In this document: positions 13,501 to 24,254 of the stretch, in pieces
How the letters are laid out: the number at the start of each line of letters is the position of its first letter
Numbering within the stretch: the stretch's first letter is position 1
From: Solenopsis invicta
Lineage: Eukaryota > Arthropoda > Insecta > Hymenoptera > Formicidae
DNA: 64,000 nt
Reading direction: 5' to 3'
NCBI RefSeq assembly: GCF_016802725.1
Contig: NC_052668.1
Location: 12,221,001 to 12,285,000 of the forward strand
Notes under the pieces: model-generated
The model's database searches: none
What the model was told of the DNA's origin: nothing
What the model saw: the letters and a program-made list of their open reading frames with translations, nothing else
Made by a program: the position numbers and the translations under genes

Positions 13501-13937
13501 CACACGATGCATAATTGAAATTGGGTCATCAATATTTTAGGTACGGAAAGGAATTCAATGTTACCGAGGGTCAATATACCGTGGAGCAGCTGAAAAATAT
13601 GACCGACATTTTGAAAGAGAATAGCGTCACCCAGTCGGTAACTTATCCCGTACGAGCTTGTTTTGCGGCGGGCAATATCGATGGCATAAAAGATTTGTTG
13701 AAGAACACAACGTCGTACAACTCGACCTTAACGATCTGGTCGTCAAAAAACGATTCCGTCGACGCCACGAAGCTTTCGGAACTGATTAGAGAAGTGGGAG
13801 TCAAAAAGGTCTACGTGGATGTGTCGAAGGACTTGAAGGACAAGCTCAACTTTTCAGGCGCGTCCGCGATGACGTCCACGATGGTGATGAATTTGGGCGC
13901 GTCGCTGGTGCTTCTGGCCCTGTCGAGGATGCTGTAA
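10364..13937 (+). CDS. FAM151: FAM151/menorin-family glycoprotein, four coding exons (5' end incomplete)
   Basis: Exons 10364-10504, 12592-12812, 12898-13043 and 13541-13937 join in one frame with GT-AG introns of 2087, 85 and 497 bp. From the ATG at 10372 they give 298 residues. Family hallmarks appear in order: WAHAVNS (28-34), EADV (51-54), PIMAHPP (67-73), KLDFK (96-100), NAD (127-129) and GWTT (163-166). This matches the FAM151/menorin domain (DUF2181), which resembles phospholipase C-like phosphodiesterase barrels. C. elegans menorin (MNR-1) is a secreted skin factor that patterns sensory dendrites with the L1-type adhesion protein SAX-7; that role here is inference. Fourteen N-X-S/T sequons and a hydrophobic tail (about 280-298) indicate a secreted, probably GPI-anchored protein. 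No signal peptide follows the ATG, and a good acceptor precedes it, so an upstream exon is expected. FAM151A versus B orthology is not resolved. Confidence 0.87.
10505..12591 (+). other. FAM151 intron of 2,087 bp
   Basis: The intron is bounded by gtaagt at 10505 and tttaaag at 12591. It is of mixed composition with no recognised nested gene or repeat. Open frames inside it do not resemble proteins. Confidence 0.8.
12592..12812 (+). CDS. FAM151: FAM151 coding exon with EADV, PIMAHPP and KLDFK motifs
   Basis: The acceptor follows a pyrimidine tract ending tttttaaag at 12591. The donor is gtgcgt at 12813. The exon encodes residues 45-118 and holds the core of the domain: MMLEADV, IPIMAHPP and GIKLDFK. 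The acidic and histidine residues in these blocks sit where the related phosphodiesterase fold places its active-site residues; whether the enzyme is active cannot be told here. An open frame continues 5' of the acceptor to an ATG at 12414, but that part is intron-like and unrelated to the family. Confidence 0.88.
12898..13043 (+). CDS. FAM151: FAM151 coding exon with VKRPVFLNADIL block
   Basis: The acceptor tttgttcag ends at 12897 and the donor gtaaac starts at 13044, after an 85-bp intron. The exon encodes residues 119-166 plus two bases of codon 167. The block VKRPVFLNADILAGP is a conserved family strand and loop, and SIGWTT near the end is the next conserved block. Three sequons lie here (N136, N143, N152). 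Confidence 0.87.
13541..13937 (+). CDS. FAM151: FAM151 terminal coding exon with GPI-like tail
   Basis: The acceptor aatattttag ends at 13540 and the stop TAA is at 13935-13937. The exon supplies the C-terminal third of the domain, including YPVRACFA and the KKVYVDV strand. It then runs NFSGASAM followed by a hydrophobic stretch (TMVMNLGASLVLLALSRML) with only a short basic end. Small residues S272-G273-A274-S275 before the hydrophobic stretch fit a GPI omega region. Six sequons lie in this exon. Confidence 0.87.
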
Positions 13938-14524
13938 GATGGAAGACGTGGGTAGCAGACGTAGACTTGCGGCGAGGTTCGAGAAAAGGAGGGTTCCGGG
14001 ACTCTTCGTTCCGGGGGCCTCTCGATGAAGAAAGCGAAAGTACGAGCGAACGATGAAATCCGATTACGATCGCACGCCGTGAATGTCCTTTTTTTGATCG
14101 CTATCACCATCGCGATCGTTCGATCGGGTCTTCGTCCGATTCATCGGTTACCATTCTCAAGACGTACCTCTCACGACATCCGATTCGTCGTCGCAGCGAA
14201 TAATTTCCATGGTGAGATATTTTCCACGCGAGATTCCCTCTGTTCGAAAAAAAAACGCCCGTTTTGCCGATACAATTTGTACTTAAAAGAATCGTTCAAA
14301 CGACACGCGATGCAATCTGATTGTATAAAACATACACTTTCTTTTTTAATATATCCGACACGGTATAAATCGTAACAAGAGAAAAAGTAAATACCTGCAT
14401 ATATGTGTGAATAGATGCGTTTCAATTATATCGAGAGTACTTTAATACCGTTGATAAACAGTAACGCTTTACCTATTGTTAATTAATGTCTAAAGTTTCA
14501 TAATATTATATTATACGTATGTTA

Positions 14525-14530
14525 AATAAA
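14525..14530 (+). terminator. Candidate poly(A) signal for the FAM151 gene
   Basis: An AATAAA lies 588 bp after the FAM151 stop, in AT-rich sequence. A second AATAAA is at 14940-14945. Either could end the transcript; neither is proven. Confidence 0.3.
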
Positions 14531-14758
14531 TCAATTGATAAACGTAGCAGAATCACATATACGTACATACACATGCGATCGATCTCATTTGAAATATTCG
14601 TTGCGTAAAAGGCAACAGTTAAAGATGCACGTGAAGGACGCGCGTCTTTAACAAATTGCCCTGAAATTTTTTATTAAAGTACAAACAGCGACATATGAAA
14701 AAAAAAGAGCGCACTTTACGTAATTTCGTATCAAATATTACACGCATCGTACTTGCCG

Positions 14759-14773
14759 TGCGCGCGCGCGCGC
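14759..14773. repeat. GC dinucleotide run
   Basis: About seven GC units in otherwise mixed sequence. Confidence 0.85.
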
Positions 14774-15323
14774 AATCGTGTGTTGGTAATGTCCCTTCGT
14801 AATGTTCACCAATCTGTACCTGCGTTTAACATATCTCCGATTTAGGTGCAGCAAGAAGTTATATTAATCTCAAGCTACGTATTAAAACCAAAGGAATGCA
14901 GTATATGGTGCGGGAGCGCACTGCGTTTGATAACGAGTCAATAAAACATTGCGCAAAATTGTCGAGGAAACTCGCTCGAATTTATTTATCCCGAACATCA
15001 TAATGAATTGTAAAGCGCTCTCTTAGATTCAAGAGAACAGACGCTTTGTCGACAAAGATCGGCGTAAAGTAAGCCTACTCAAAGATTGATCTCACGAGAT
15101 TGTGACGCTCTATGTGTCATGTAACAAATTAGTAGAACAGAATAGCTGGTATTGTTTGCTAATTCAAGGCGCCTGCTAGCCATTGTCGTACGTAATTATC
15201 TGTGAAAATGGAATGCAAATGCCCGAAGCACAGTCACTACACAGGTAATCTGACAGATTTGTCAGAAAGAATAATCGTACACTGTAACAATGGCATTCTC
15301 TATTATGCTGATGCCTAATTTTT

Positions 15324-15348
15324 ATCTATCTAGCGGCGCTAGATAGAT
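15324..15348. repeat. 25-bp near-perfect palindrome
   Basis: ATCTATCTAGC and GCTAGATAGAT flank a GGC spacer; the arms are perfect over 11 bp. Confidence 0.65.
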
Positions 15349-16585
15349 TTATGTCTGACATTGGATACCAGAGAGACCGCTGGTTTATGCATGATAATTA
15401 CCGTTTTATAAACTCTCCATTTCCCGCTTGCACTTTTGTGATACAGTAAAGACTATTACAAAGACCCGCTTTGTTCGCAAGCTATCGGCTGCGGGTAGTT
15501 CCTGTTAACTACAAGGGGGGCTAAAAAAGTTGGAGGAGGTTAAAAGGTTCTCATGAGCGATGTTTGCCTTTAAGACACGGGGTATAAACCGTAATAGGGT
15601 ACGCGCTATTTACTCTCCTCTGTTTGTCATCTAGTTATCTTCGTGGCGCTTCCGCCCACGGTATTATACCCGGCGGAAAATGGCTTTAGTGACGGTAAAT
15701 TCCGGTAACTCCGTAGCATGGGACGAGGGAGCGTTCGCGAGGAGATTTTCGAACGTATCGCTGTAATACTTCATAGAGACCAACGGTGTTGTTCCCTCCT
15801 TGCGACTTGATAAACACGTTGAAGCGGAAACGCCTTGTTCGGCGGGCGGAACGCGTCACGGGCCTCGCGGAACGACAGGACCGGATACTTTCTCGGGGAT
15901 ACGAGCCGTTGGTATCTCAAGGTGAACGTGGTGAAAGAAGACGAGTATTCGCGAGAGGTGTCCCGCCGGTCGAGCGCGGTCGAGGTGTCAAAGGTCGCGC
16001 GACGAAGTGCCGGCGGCCTTGGGATTACAGAAGAAGCTATTCCGGTTATCACAATCGGAACCCGACACGCGTTCTTCGTCGCCCATCGTCTCGCGTGGCC
16101 ACTCTCGGCAGGTGCGCCGTGCAAAATGGGATTTTCTACGTGTGCGAGAGCGGCGACCATCAGACGAAAATGCGTCTCTGAGATTGCAGCCACGGCGGGT
16201 GTTCCGTGCACTTTTTCCTCCTTTTTTCCCCCCCTGAAGCGAGAATCCCAAAGCCGGTCCCTCCTATCTTTTCCCTCCCCCTATCTTTTCCCTCCCGACT
16301 GCCTTTAGCGCGATTTATTTCAGTAACGAAGAAAGTTGAGAGTAGCAATTGGGATAAGGCCGCGACATATAACACAATTAACATCGAGATAAGGCCGACA
16401 ACGATCATAACAGGATCTCAGTTTCTCTCAAATAATATTTCTTATGTAATTATATAATTATATAATTGCATACGTTTTCGAATATATACATTTATGTATG
16501 GAATTTACAACGTTTATAATATACATTTTCCAATTATTCAAACTATGCATCGTTATACTACTTTTGGTCTTGAACAGGAATAGAA

Positions 16586-16800
16586 ATATCGCAATATTAA
16601 ATTGATAATCAATATAATAATACCGATGCAACGTGTATTAAAACAAAGCTCGGTGATTAAACTGGTTAAGACGCTCATGCGGAACGTAGGAAATTCGCAT
16701 TTTGGCCGAGGTAATATTTTTCGCAACAAATTCTTTACAGTGTTTCGGAAAGAAGAATGCTTGTTGTCAGTATTGATTATCAATTTGATATCGTAATATT
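16586..16800. repeat. 215-bp structure with terminal inverted repeats
   Basis: The outer arms match as inverted repeats: ATTGATAATCAATA at 16600-16613 and its reverse complement at 16771-16784, with further matching outward (AATATCGCAATATTAAATT versus its partner). The interior has no coding capacity. This fits a small non-autonomous DNA transposon; no target duplication was established. Confidence 0.5.
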
Positions 16801-16814
16801 ACTACTCTGGTAGA

Positions 16815-16955
16815 ATTTAAGAGCTGCGTTTCAAGATCGAAAATAACGGTGCGCAGTGTTTGAAGGATTAGAAACTAAAAAATTACACGAGAAATATTAT
16901 TTAAGCATTAAAATCCTGTTACGATCGCCGCCATTTCTCGCGTACAAAAGTTGAA
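16815..16955 (+). repeat. Dispersed repeat C, copy 2
   Basis: Diverged second copy of the repeat at 4925-5065, same strand. It lies directly after the inverted-repeat structure at 16586-16800, so the two may be parts of one larger degraded element. Confidence 0.5.
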
Positions 16956-18265
16956 AGTACTTACATTAAATCTCTTCAAGACGCGCGGCAATTTGCTTTT
17001 AATCGTGCTTTCATGCACGCCGAAGCTATCTAAACGTGTTATGTACCATATAAAAAATAAGGAAAGCTCTCTGGAAGTTTTCTATCGCTTTTTACGCACA
17101 GCACACGAAATATGCAAATCCAATTGGCTATCGCAGACGGAAAGCGAGATTTCTCGAACCGCTAAAGTCTCGAAATGCATAATCTTTATCGATAACCCGG
17201 ATGAACTTGGACGAATGAAAGACATACAAATTGATAAAAGTATACGCGAATCGTGCGATATGCTGATAGAGAAGTCGCGCGGAATTGTCTTTCGTTTATA
17301 AATTTAGAATACCGGGCCTCACCATCATCTTTTTTTATATCGCGTATTTTATTTCTCGTGATTATATTATTTCATGATTCACACATTATAAATTATCCCA
17401 TCCACGTCAACGCGTGGAATGTTCACGTCCAAATAGTCTGATGGAAGATTGATGTTCCGACGTGTGTTAATTTCATGAAATCGAGGAAAACATATACGTC
17501 ATATGATTGCGATTACTGATACGATAAAATACGAGCATCCATCACTTGAATACATGTAAGATTTTTAATTATATAATCACTCTTTCGAGTAAAAAAATTT
17601 CGAAGAGAAAAATATATAGATCTCAAAGTCTTTTTCTTTTCTTTTTTTAGTAATATTTGTATATTCAAAAAAGTTTAAAAAAGGTATTTAACAGTAATTA
17701 AGCCCGAATGATAGTCACTAAGCTTCGGTGCATTAATTTCGATTAAATGTGGATGATGTAATTAAATATTTAGTAATATTCAGTAACCATTTGGTAACCG
17801 TTTAATAACCGATTAATATTGCAGGGGCTTGAATTAAATAAGATCTGTCGGAATACATAGTTTAGATTGGATTAGATAATTAATAAAATGGATTATCAAA
17901 ATTCATAAAAGGCAGTAAATGACGAAATAGCTAAAGCATGTGACGAGAGAGCGGGCAGGACGTCAGACTGTTACATGAGTTGAAAAAATTCGGCCGCATT
18001 TTTTGTTAGCTAATAAATTCTTTCATCTCAGATTCCATCTTGTCCCCTTGAAATACCGGTTTCAAAATAGTGCGTTGAATTTTCAAGTATTCATAATTCA
18101 TTATAAGACACGCTTTAATTTTAATTAATTTTAAATAATCCGTGAATATTTCTGGTCACGAGTATCAGCGGCTGCAAAAACGTGAAAACCTATTCGTGCC
18201 CGAGAGACCAATAAGACGAATAACGTCGGCACAAGCGGCGACATGGATCCTTAAGTCGGCGACGA

Positions 18266-18273
18266 TATAAAAA
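18266..18273 (+). promoter_or_regulatory. Possible TATA box upstream of the CpG-rich block
   Basis: TATAAAAA sits in locally GC-rich sequence just upstream of the CpG-rich block, unlike the many AT-rich chance matches elsewhere. A gtaagt donor-like site follows at about 18316. No initiator at the right spacing and no coding exon confirm it. Confidence 0.15.
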
Positions 18274-19480
18274 CCCTACACGTGCATTCTAAGCGGGGCT
18301 GTACGGCTAACGTTCCGTAAGTAGAACAAATCGGTACTTCGACGTCCGTCTCTCGTCCGGCACGAAACGCACGCTCCAATCCGCGTGACTAATCTCGTTT
18401 CGTGTCCACGAAAATCTTGATGGAGCTCCACGCGTGCCGTCTACGAACGTTCTTTATCGGGACGATCGGCGCGGGTCCGGAACGGAGCGCTCGCGAACGC
18501 GCGGCGCGTAGCACGGAAATGCTCTCCGCGATAGATTCGTTTGTGATAAAAGATAAATAGTGAAACGTAACGAATGTCACCGTTACACTTTACGATCGCG
18601 CGAGGGGGTCATTCATCCCATCGCCCACGGCGCGCCGTCGCCGAAATGGCACGCGCGTGTGTGAGATTCTTAAAAAGGGAATTTATCCTCCCGGGGGCCA
18701 TTCATTTAACCGGGCGGACCTCTCGCCTCGTTAATCTGCGCGGCGCGCGATTACGCGCGTTCCACGCAAATTCTGTCGGACGGATGCGATTTAATCGCCG
18801 TTTTAACGAGTCGGCGTTAACGAGCGTCCGTTTGTTCACCCCTCGCGAGCCTCGACAAGTGGATATACAAATTAACGCGGACGAGCGCCGACGGGGCGTG
18901 AAAGCGAAATAATTAGAGAAATCCACCGTCGCCGACGCTAAACGCTGCACCGCCGCCGCCGTGACCGATAGAATCCGCGTTGTAAAATCAATTTTTCCGC
19001 CTCCGTGCGCCGCAGCCAACGCGTATTACGCAACTCGACACTCCCGACATTTAGGAAGACGAGTCTGGCGCGAAATATTTTAACGATTATTACGCGCATC
19101 GGCGCGAGAGCAATCCTTATGCGCATTCGACAAGATAACTCGTTTCGCAAGATAATGCATGTAAAGTGCAAACTCCGATTTTCGTCGATGCGCCGAGAAT
19201 CGTGCGTCGTTTCTCAGAAAAAAAGTAAAAAAAAAAGGAAACTTAAGAGACTTGATTTTAAATGTCGCCTTGCTTTCACCGACCCGTCTCGGCAAAACGT
19301 GCGTATTGTGAAAACGCACGTGCGTCGCAATCAGTCAGGTGACTCTATTTCCCGACGCGCGATCTTCAAAAGCGATTCAAGATGCGGGAGCACGCATCTC
19401 CTCCAGCTTCCTGGCGCGCCGGTAAAGGCCGGGCCCGACATGCCCGGCGACATTTCTTCGCGACAGATCGCGCGTTACAG

Positions 19481-19500
19481 ATCGATCGATCGATCGATCG
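19481..19500. repeat. ATCG tetranucleotide microsatellite
   Basis: Five perfect ATCG units. It encodes the apparent RSIDRSID repeats in overlapping open frames. Confidence 0.9.
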
Positions 19501-21180
19501 GAACGGGGCGTACAGCGTGACAGTCGCGAAGGGGGGCCTGCCGTGTTTATTTATCACTGTAAGCACGGCGGCCAGCTTAAAAGGGACGGCAAAAAGCACC
19601 TGCCGACCTCCGTGCGCGACGAAAAACCAGTCCTCGTTGTACCGGTTACAAGATCGGCATCAACGATCGATGCGCCTTCCTCCTTCTCGCGTTCTCTCTC
19701 ATGCGGTTTCCTCGTCGATCCTTCGGCCACACGGCGTATCACGCAGGAATTCCCTTACTCTCCTTTTTATCGGTACTCCTCTTTTCCTCTCCTTTCGGCT
19801 CGGATTTCGCATCGCCATCGTTCTACTCCGAATCCCATCTCTGAATGGCGGCGCGAAAGTGAATGGGATACCCGGCGAAAAGGCCAGCCGGTCGACTGTC
19901 ATTCGACCTGAACGATCGTAAAATCGAGAGACGCGACAGAAACGTACGTTCCGGGCGTTATGCGCGTCGTGGATGTGGACGAGAAAGATCGGAGGTAGAT
20001 TTCCCGCGAGGTATTAAAATCGCTCTTCTTAGCGTCGCTCGCTCGATACCTTCCTCGGTTAAAAGCATTGGTGACCGTTGGATAATCGCTCGCAAAAAAA
20101 ATGGACTTGTGCGCAAAAGCGCAAGATGGATAGCGGTTCGATAGCGCATTTTAAACATCGATCATCCATTAACTCTAAACCTGGTCGTGTATGCGGATCT
20201 CCTCTGCAGATACATTTGTGCTAATCGTCGCGTCGGTTAAACTTGATGTAGTTTCTCCTTCGAAACATTTGTTTCATTTCTTAGATTGGTGTGCAAATAT
20301 TTTATTTTTACTACGTAATTTATTATGCGATTAATTACTGACTTTTATAAAAGAAAAAGGAAATATAAAGCGTTTTTAATTTGCTGTAGAGTCACTATTA
20401 ACGATTCGCGTATCTCATCGTTACTGTGATTTAATAGAGAGCTTTTAAAGATCAATCAGCGTTACCAATCTCCTCAATAGGATTTTACTTAGAAGACAAA
20501 TATCATACCTATCTAAATCCGCTTCATAATCGCTAGTGATTAAGATACATTCAGATAGATCGACACGCGTATTAAGGGCTTCATTCGATATTAAATCAAT
20601 TTAATGCCTTTTATCGCGGACAAGAAGCAATCTCCGGGGTCTAATGCGGATAATGTCGTGTCTATTCGAAATAAATTGAAAACCGGTTTCGACAAACGCG
20701 TGACACCAAGGACCACGAAGTACCGCCACATCGATCTACACTTTCGATTTTTCGTGCTTTCCGAACAACGCGACATAAAGTACCGCTGCCAAAGCGCGCA
20801 ATAATTCTTACATTCGAAAAATACGCTTTAGATCGAAATATCAGTTGGCTCTTGCGCCATTTATACATGCCATTTACATTCTGATGCGTGACCACACCTG
20901 TGTTCACAGTTCTCCAACCTCGCTTGGCAAAGCGTGACAAGGCTAAACATTAAAACACTATTTCCTTCTTAGCTGTCGTGCTTTTTATTAAATGTCTCAC
21001 GGTAAATAGTATATAACCAAGTAAGGCTCAATTTATCTGTTTGTTTATAAAGAAAAGTCAATAAAGAAAAGCTACTATCTTTTAGAGCGATTTATTTTCG
21101 AACCGCAAACTTCTCTATCGCTTCATACTACTTCATTAAGAAGAAACGATTGCCGCGAGTGATCGGAAGTGATAGTTTTT

Positions 21181-21207
21181 AAGGGGTACATTTCTCGTGT
21201 ACCCCTT
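21181..21207. repeat. Perfect 10-bp stem hairpin
   Basis: AAGGGGTACA (21181-21190) pairs perfectly with TGTACCCCTT (21198-21207) around a 7-base loop. It lies about 200 bp upstream of dispersed repeat B copy 1. Confidence 0.6.
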
Positions 21208-21410
21208 CGAAATACATCCGGCGGAGATGCGGCCCATCGCGTCCGCGACTTGTCTCGCTCCCGCTCCCTCTTTACCCATGCCGATCCCTATTGTTTCACG
21301 GTGCATCATCGCGCGGTCCGTGAAACAACGTACGCGAAGGTTTCTTGCGGAGATACAGGCGAAGAGACGAAGAAGACGGCGAGGTACCATGGTCGGTGCG
21401 GTATAAAGCG

Positions 21411-21640
21411 ACAGTGTTGCCGATTTCAAGACGAGAGTCAGGAGAGAATCGAGTGGAAGGGATGACGCATACAGTGACAACGCACGTGTGCGCTCGTATG
21501 CTCTCGATAGGCCAGGCTTGGTCTACCTGTCGATTTGATGATTTTGCTGGCTCGACAAATTTTCAAATTTCAGATGTCGAACGGCAAAAATTAAGTAAAT
21601 TAAAAGGAAACATAATAGAAATATATAATTTCATTCCAAA
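21411..21640 (+). repeat. Dispersed repeat B, copy 1
   Basis: Matches the reverse complement of 25065-25310 over some 230 bp, including TTGCCGATTTCAAGACGAGA, GATGACGCATACA and AACGCACGTG, and ending in the AAAAATTAAGTAAATTAAA region. Divergence is moderate with a few indels. No coding frame is conserved between copies, so a non-coding or strongly degraded mobile element is likely. Confidence 0.6.
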
Positions 21641-21824
21641 ATATATAATGCGATATTCCTTATGTGTACATATAAATATTTTCTTACAATGGAATTATAT
21701 ATTACACGTTCTTCTTGAATTATCTTTCTCTCGCCAATCCTTAGCTCTTGTCGGAGTATGGTAACCTCTCAGCGTATTTCTGTGGTATACATTTCTTTAC
21801 AATTTATATAAATATGTGAAACCT

Positions 21825-22022
21825 ACAACCTACAGGGTTTAAATGCCAGTACTAAATGATTTAATTTTTAAGGGATTCTTAGAGCAAGATACTCTCGATG
21901 ATTTACTATTGCCTTCCAAGAGGTAGCGATCAAATCAGATGTTTCTGATCAATCGGATTTCAACCTGGATCTTTGATACGGAGAACAGACGCACAACTCT
22001 GCGCCACGATCACTATAGCTTC
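21825..22022 (-). mobile_element. tRNA-derived SINE, degraded
   Basis: Read on the minus strand, the head resembles a tRNA gene with an A-box-like GTGGCGCAGAGTTG (about 21995-22008) and a B-box-like GGTTGAAATCC (21955-21965) at normal spacing. The tail follows with GGAAGGCAATAGTAAAT (21901-21917), a type of body motif seen in several tRNA-derived SINEs. The T-loop and stems are imperfect, so a functional tRNA is unlikely. The exact 3' end is not clear. Confidence 0.5.
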
Positions 22023-22299
22023 AATTATATCATATAGAGTAAAGTCGGTATATACGGCGTAGCTATCGAAAATTTAATTTATCAAGTATTATTTACTATG
22101 TTTAAGGAAAATAAATTATGCCAATAAAAATTTCATACTGTTTACTATTATAAAAAAATTTTTAATATGAAATATTTCTTTTCTTATACTTGAAAAGGAA
22201 ACTTAAAAAAACCCTTGCATTTTTGTCATATAAAAAAGTGGCGGGATTTACGACTACTCATGTGTAAGATACACGGCACATCAATTATTTACAAATAAC

Positions 22300-23930
22300 A
22301 TTTACAAATATGATATAAAATAACATAATGACTTACAAAATGTGTTTACAAAGTTTATTAGGGAATAAAAGCAGTAAATATGTTTACAGAGTAATAATAA
22401 TGCAACAATAAAGAAATTAATATGCATAATAGACATCAATAGAATGCAGATATGTACGCATTGTGTGCTTAACATAGAGTAAGTGCTGCTTTCCAATCAC
22501 GCAGTGTCTATTACGGCATAAATCCCGCTTGCTGAAAAGGCGATATATTCTAAACAAGTGGAATATACAAGATATCAAACTAAATAAAGAATACAAGAGC
22601 TATGCACTTGTATCTTGCTTGTATTTCATCCTTTACTATCGCTCTACATTTACATATCATGAAATAATCATTATGCCTTTTATATTCTCTACAGTAATCA
22701 TTTTACGTAGATGGTAATACACGATCGCGCTACTTCTACATGAAAAAATTAATTCAATTCACGATATTTTCGTTAATATTAACAATAAAAAACTGTAATT
22801 ACAATACAATACTAATATAGCATAAAAGCACATAACAAAGTTGTTGTGAGTAAACTATCTTTATTCCTTCTATTTTTTCTGACTGCTGCGGCGTACATCC
22901 CCTCACCGAATAAATATCGACTTTACCCTATAATGTATATTATATATTTAATTTTTAAATTACCGACTCTCTGTAACATTTTTTTATTTGTAATAATATT
23001 TTACTTTTCATATATTCTACGTAATCTACATTTTTACATTTTGTTTTAATATAAAATGTAAAAATGAAAAAAATACAAAAAAGCAAAATATTAAAATATT
23101 AAGTTAAAAGATTTAAATGTCACGAACAGTCAAAAATTTAAAAAGTAAATGTAATTAAAATATCATATGTGAATGTAATTATTATAAAAACTAAAGTAAA
23201 ATAAAAAATAAAACTTTGTAATTATTATAAAAAATAAAGTAAAATAAAAAATAAAAAATAAAACTTTGAAAATATAAATATAAACTAAAAAATATCTTTT
23301 GCTAATGAAGCAATTTTTATAATAAAAATTTGGAATTTTGCAATAATTTTTTTTGTAAAAAAAGCAAAAATAAATATATATAATAAATAATTACGCAATA
23401 TACACAAATATAGTGCAACTTTTTATTAATTTATATTAATATTTTATGCTGTTTTGCAAGACAAAACATAGTGCGATAATATATGTATAAAAATTATATT
23501 ACTATGTCGGTAATGCCTATCTGCACGTAACGATTCTAAATAAAAAAAAAGACTAAATTAACTTCAATCCGCATGATTATTTGTGTTATTGTTTTTTTAT
23601 TATTTAGATTTATTTAAAAATTACATAGCTTTATATTTATTTTATTTACATTATTTCATTTTTATTAAAATTATTGAAATTTTGGATTTCAGTTTATTGC
23701 GTAGTCATGCTATTATATTAGCCATACAAAAGTTTAAAAATATTTATTAAATTTGTACACAAAAATGTGCAAAAAACTTAATTTTAATTATATTTACTTT
23801 CTAACTGTACTGTAAAAAAAAATTATTTGTGTCTTCTTTTATTTTGATCATTTTTATGTAGTTGTGTTAATTTTTTCAAAACAATGTCATTATCTAACTC
23901 GAGCGTAGCAAAAGCAATAAAAGTAGGTCA
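22300..23930. other. Strongly AT-rich unique block
   Basis: Very AT-rich sequence with short A/T-biased open frames and no gene. It contains a short tandem duplication at 23175-23268. Confidence 0.5.
23175..23268. repeat. AT-rich tandem duplication, about 43-bp unit
   Basis: Two adjacent units start GTAATTATTATAAAAA and end AAAACTTTG. The second has an extra 7-bp ATAAAAA. Recent replication slippage is the simplest explanation. Confidence 0.65.
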
Positions 23931-23935
23931 AATAG

Positions 23936-24167
23936 CGAGCAAACAACCGATATTGTTTATATATGATCGATAATTTATATCGAATTTATATCGATTTTAT
24001 CAATATAAAATTTTATATCGATTATATCATTTAAACAATGTAGAGATAAATTTGAAAGTTATTAAAATTTAACTGAACATGGTTAAGTAAAACCGAAACG
24101 TTTTGTAATAATTCAATAAATTAACAATTGTATGTAAATAATACGGTTGTCTGCTCGCCATTTGACC
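23936..24167. mobile_element. Short inverted-repeat element flanked by TA (mariner-like MITE)
   Basis: The left end GGTCAAATAGCGAGCAAACA and the right end, reverse complemented, GGTCAAATGGCGAGCAGACA match at 18 of 20 bases. Both ends are flanked by TA, the target site of Tc1/mariner elements. The interior (232 bp in all) has no open frame and includes a CTGA...GAAACG motif at 24073-24100. The superfamily is inferred only from the TA flank. Confidence 0.6.
24073..24115 (+). other. CTGA-stem-CGAAACG motif, hammerhead-like
   Basis: CTGAACAT is followed by GGTT, a short loop and AACCGAAACG, then TTTTGTAATAAT. The layout resembles the catalytic core of a hammerhead ribozyme (CTGANGA, stem II, GAAA), but the CTGANGA box is not exact. 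Stems I and III were not identified. Confidence 0.2.
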
Positions 24168-24254
24168 TACTCTTATATTATTGTTAGAATTTTATTTATA
24201 GAGAAAAGATACTAATACTAATATATCACTTTGTATTGAGATAATATGAGATAA

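Larger units (their letters stand above)
13938..16585. other. FAM151 3' flank and unique non-coding DNA
   Basis: Begins with the presumed 3' UTR and candidate poly(A) signals. A GC run lies at 14759-14773 and a 25-bp palindrome at 15324-15348. Overlapping open frames on both strands at 15.77-16.31 kb sit in a CpG-rich patch and look like composition effects. Confidence 0.5.
17000..21400. other. Non-coding region with a CpG-rich block at 18.4-20.2 kb
   Basis: From 17.3 to 18.2 kb the sequence is AT-rich and featureless. From 18.4 to 20.2 kb it is CpG-rich, with long overlapping open frames in several frames on both strands. None has a signal peptide, a domain or consistent protein-like composition. 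A GATC microsatellite lies at 19481-19500. A short TATA-like element precedes the block. Confidence 0.5.

Noticed and set aside
15771..16308. Three overlapping open frames of 131-157 codons on both strands
   Set aside because: They share one CpG-rich patch, have no domain, and mutual overlap marks them as composition effects.
18574..20158. Open frames of 93-179 codons on both strands
   Set aside because: Arg/Ser/Ala-rich in every frame, include microsatellite-encoded repeats, and show no motif or splice logic.
21950..22022. Functional tRNA gene on the minus strand
   Set aside because: The T arm and acceptor stem do not pair properly and a SINE-like body follows, so a tRNA-derived repeat is the better reading.
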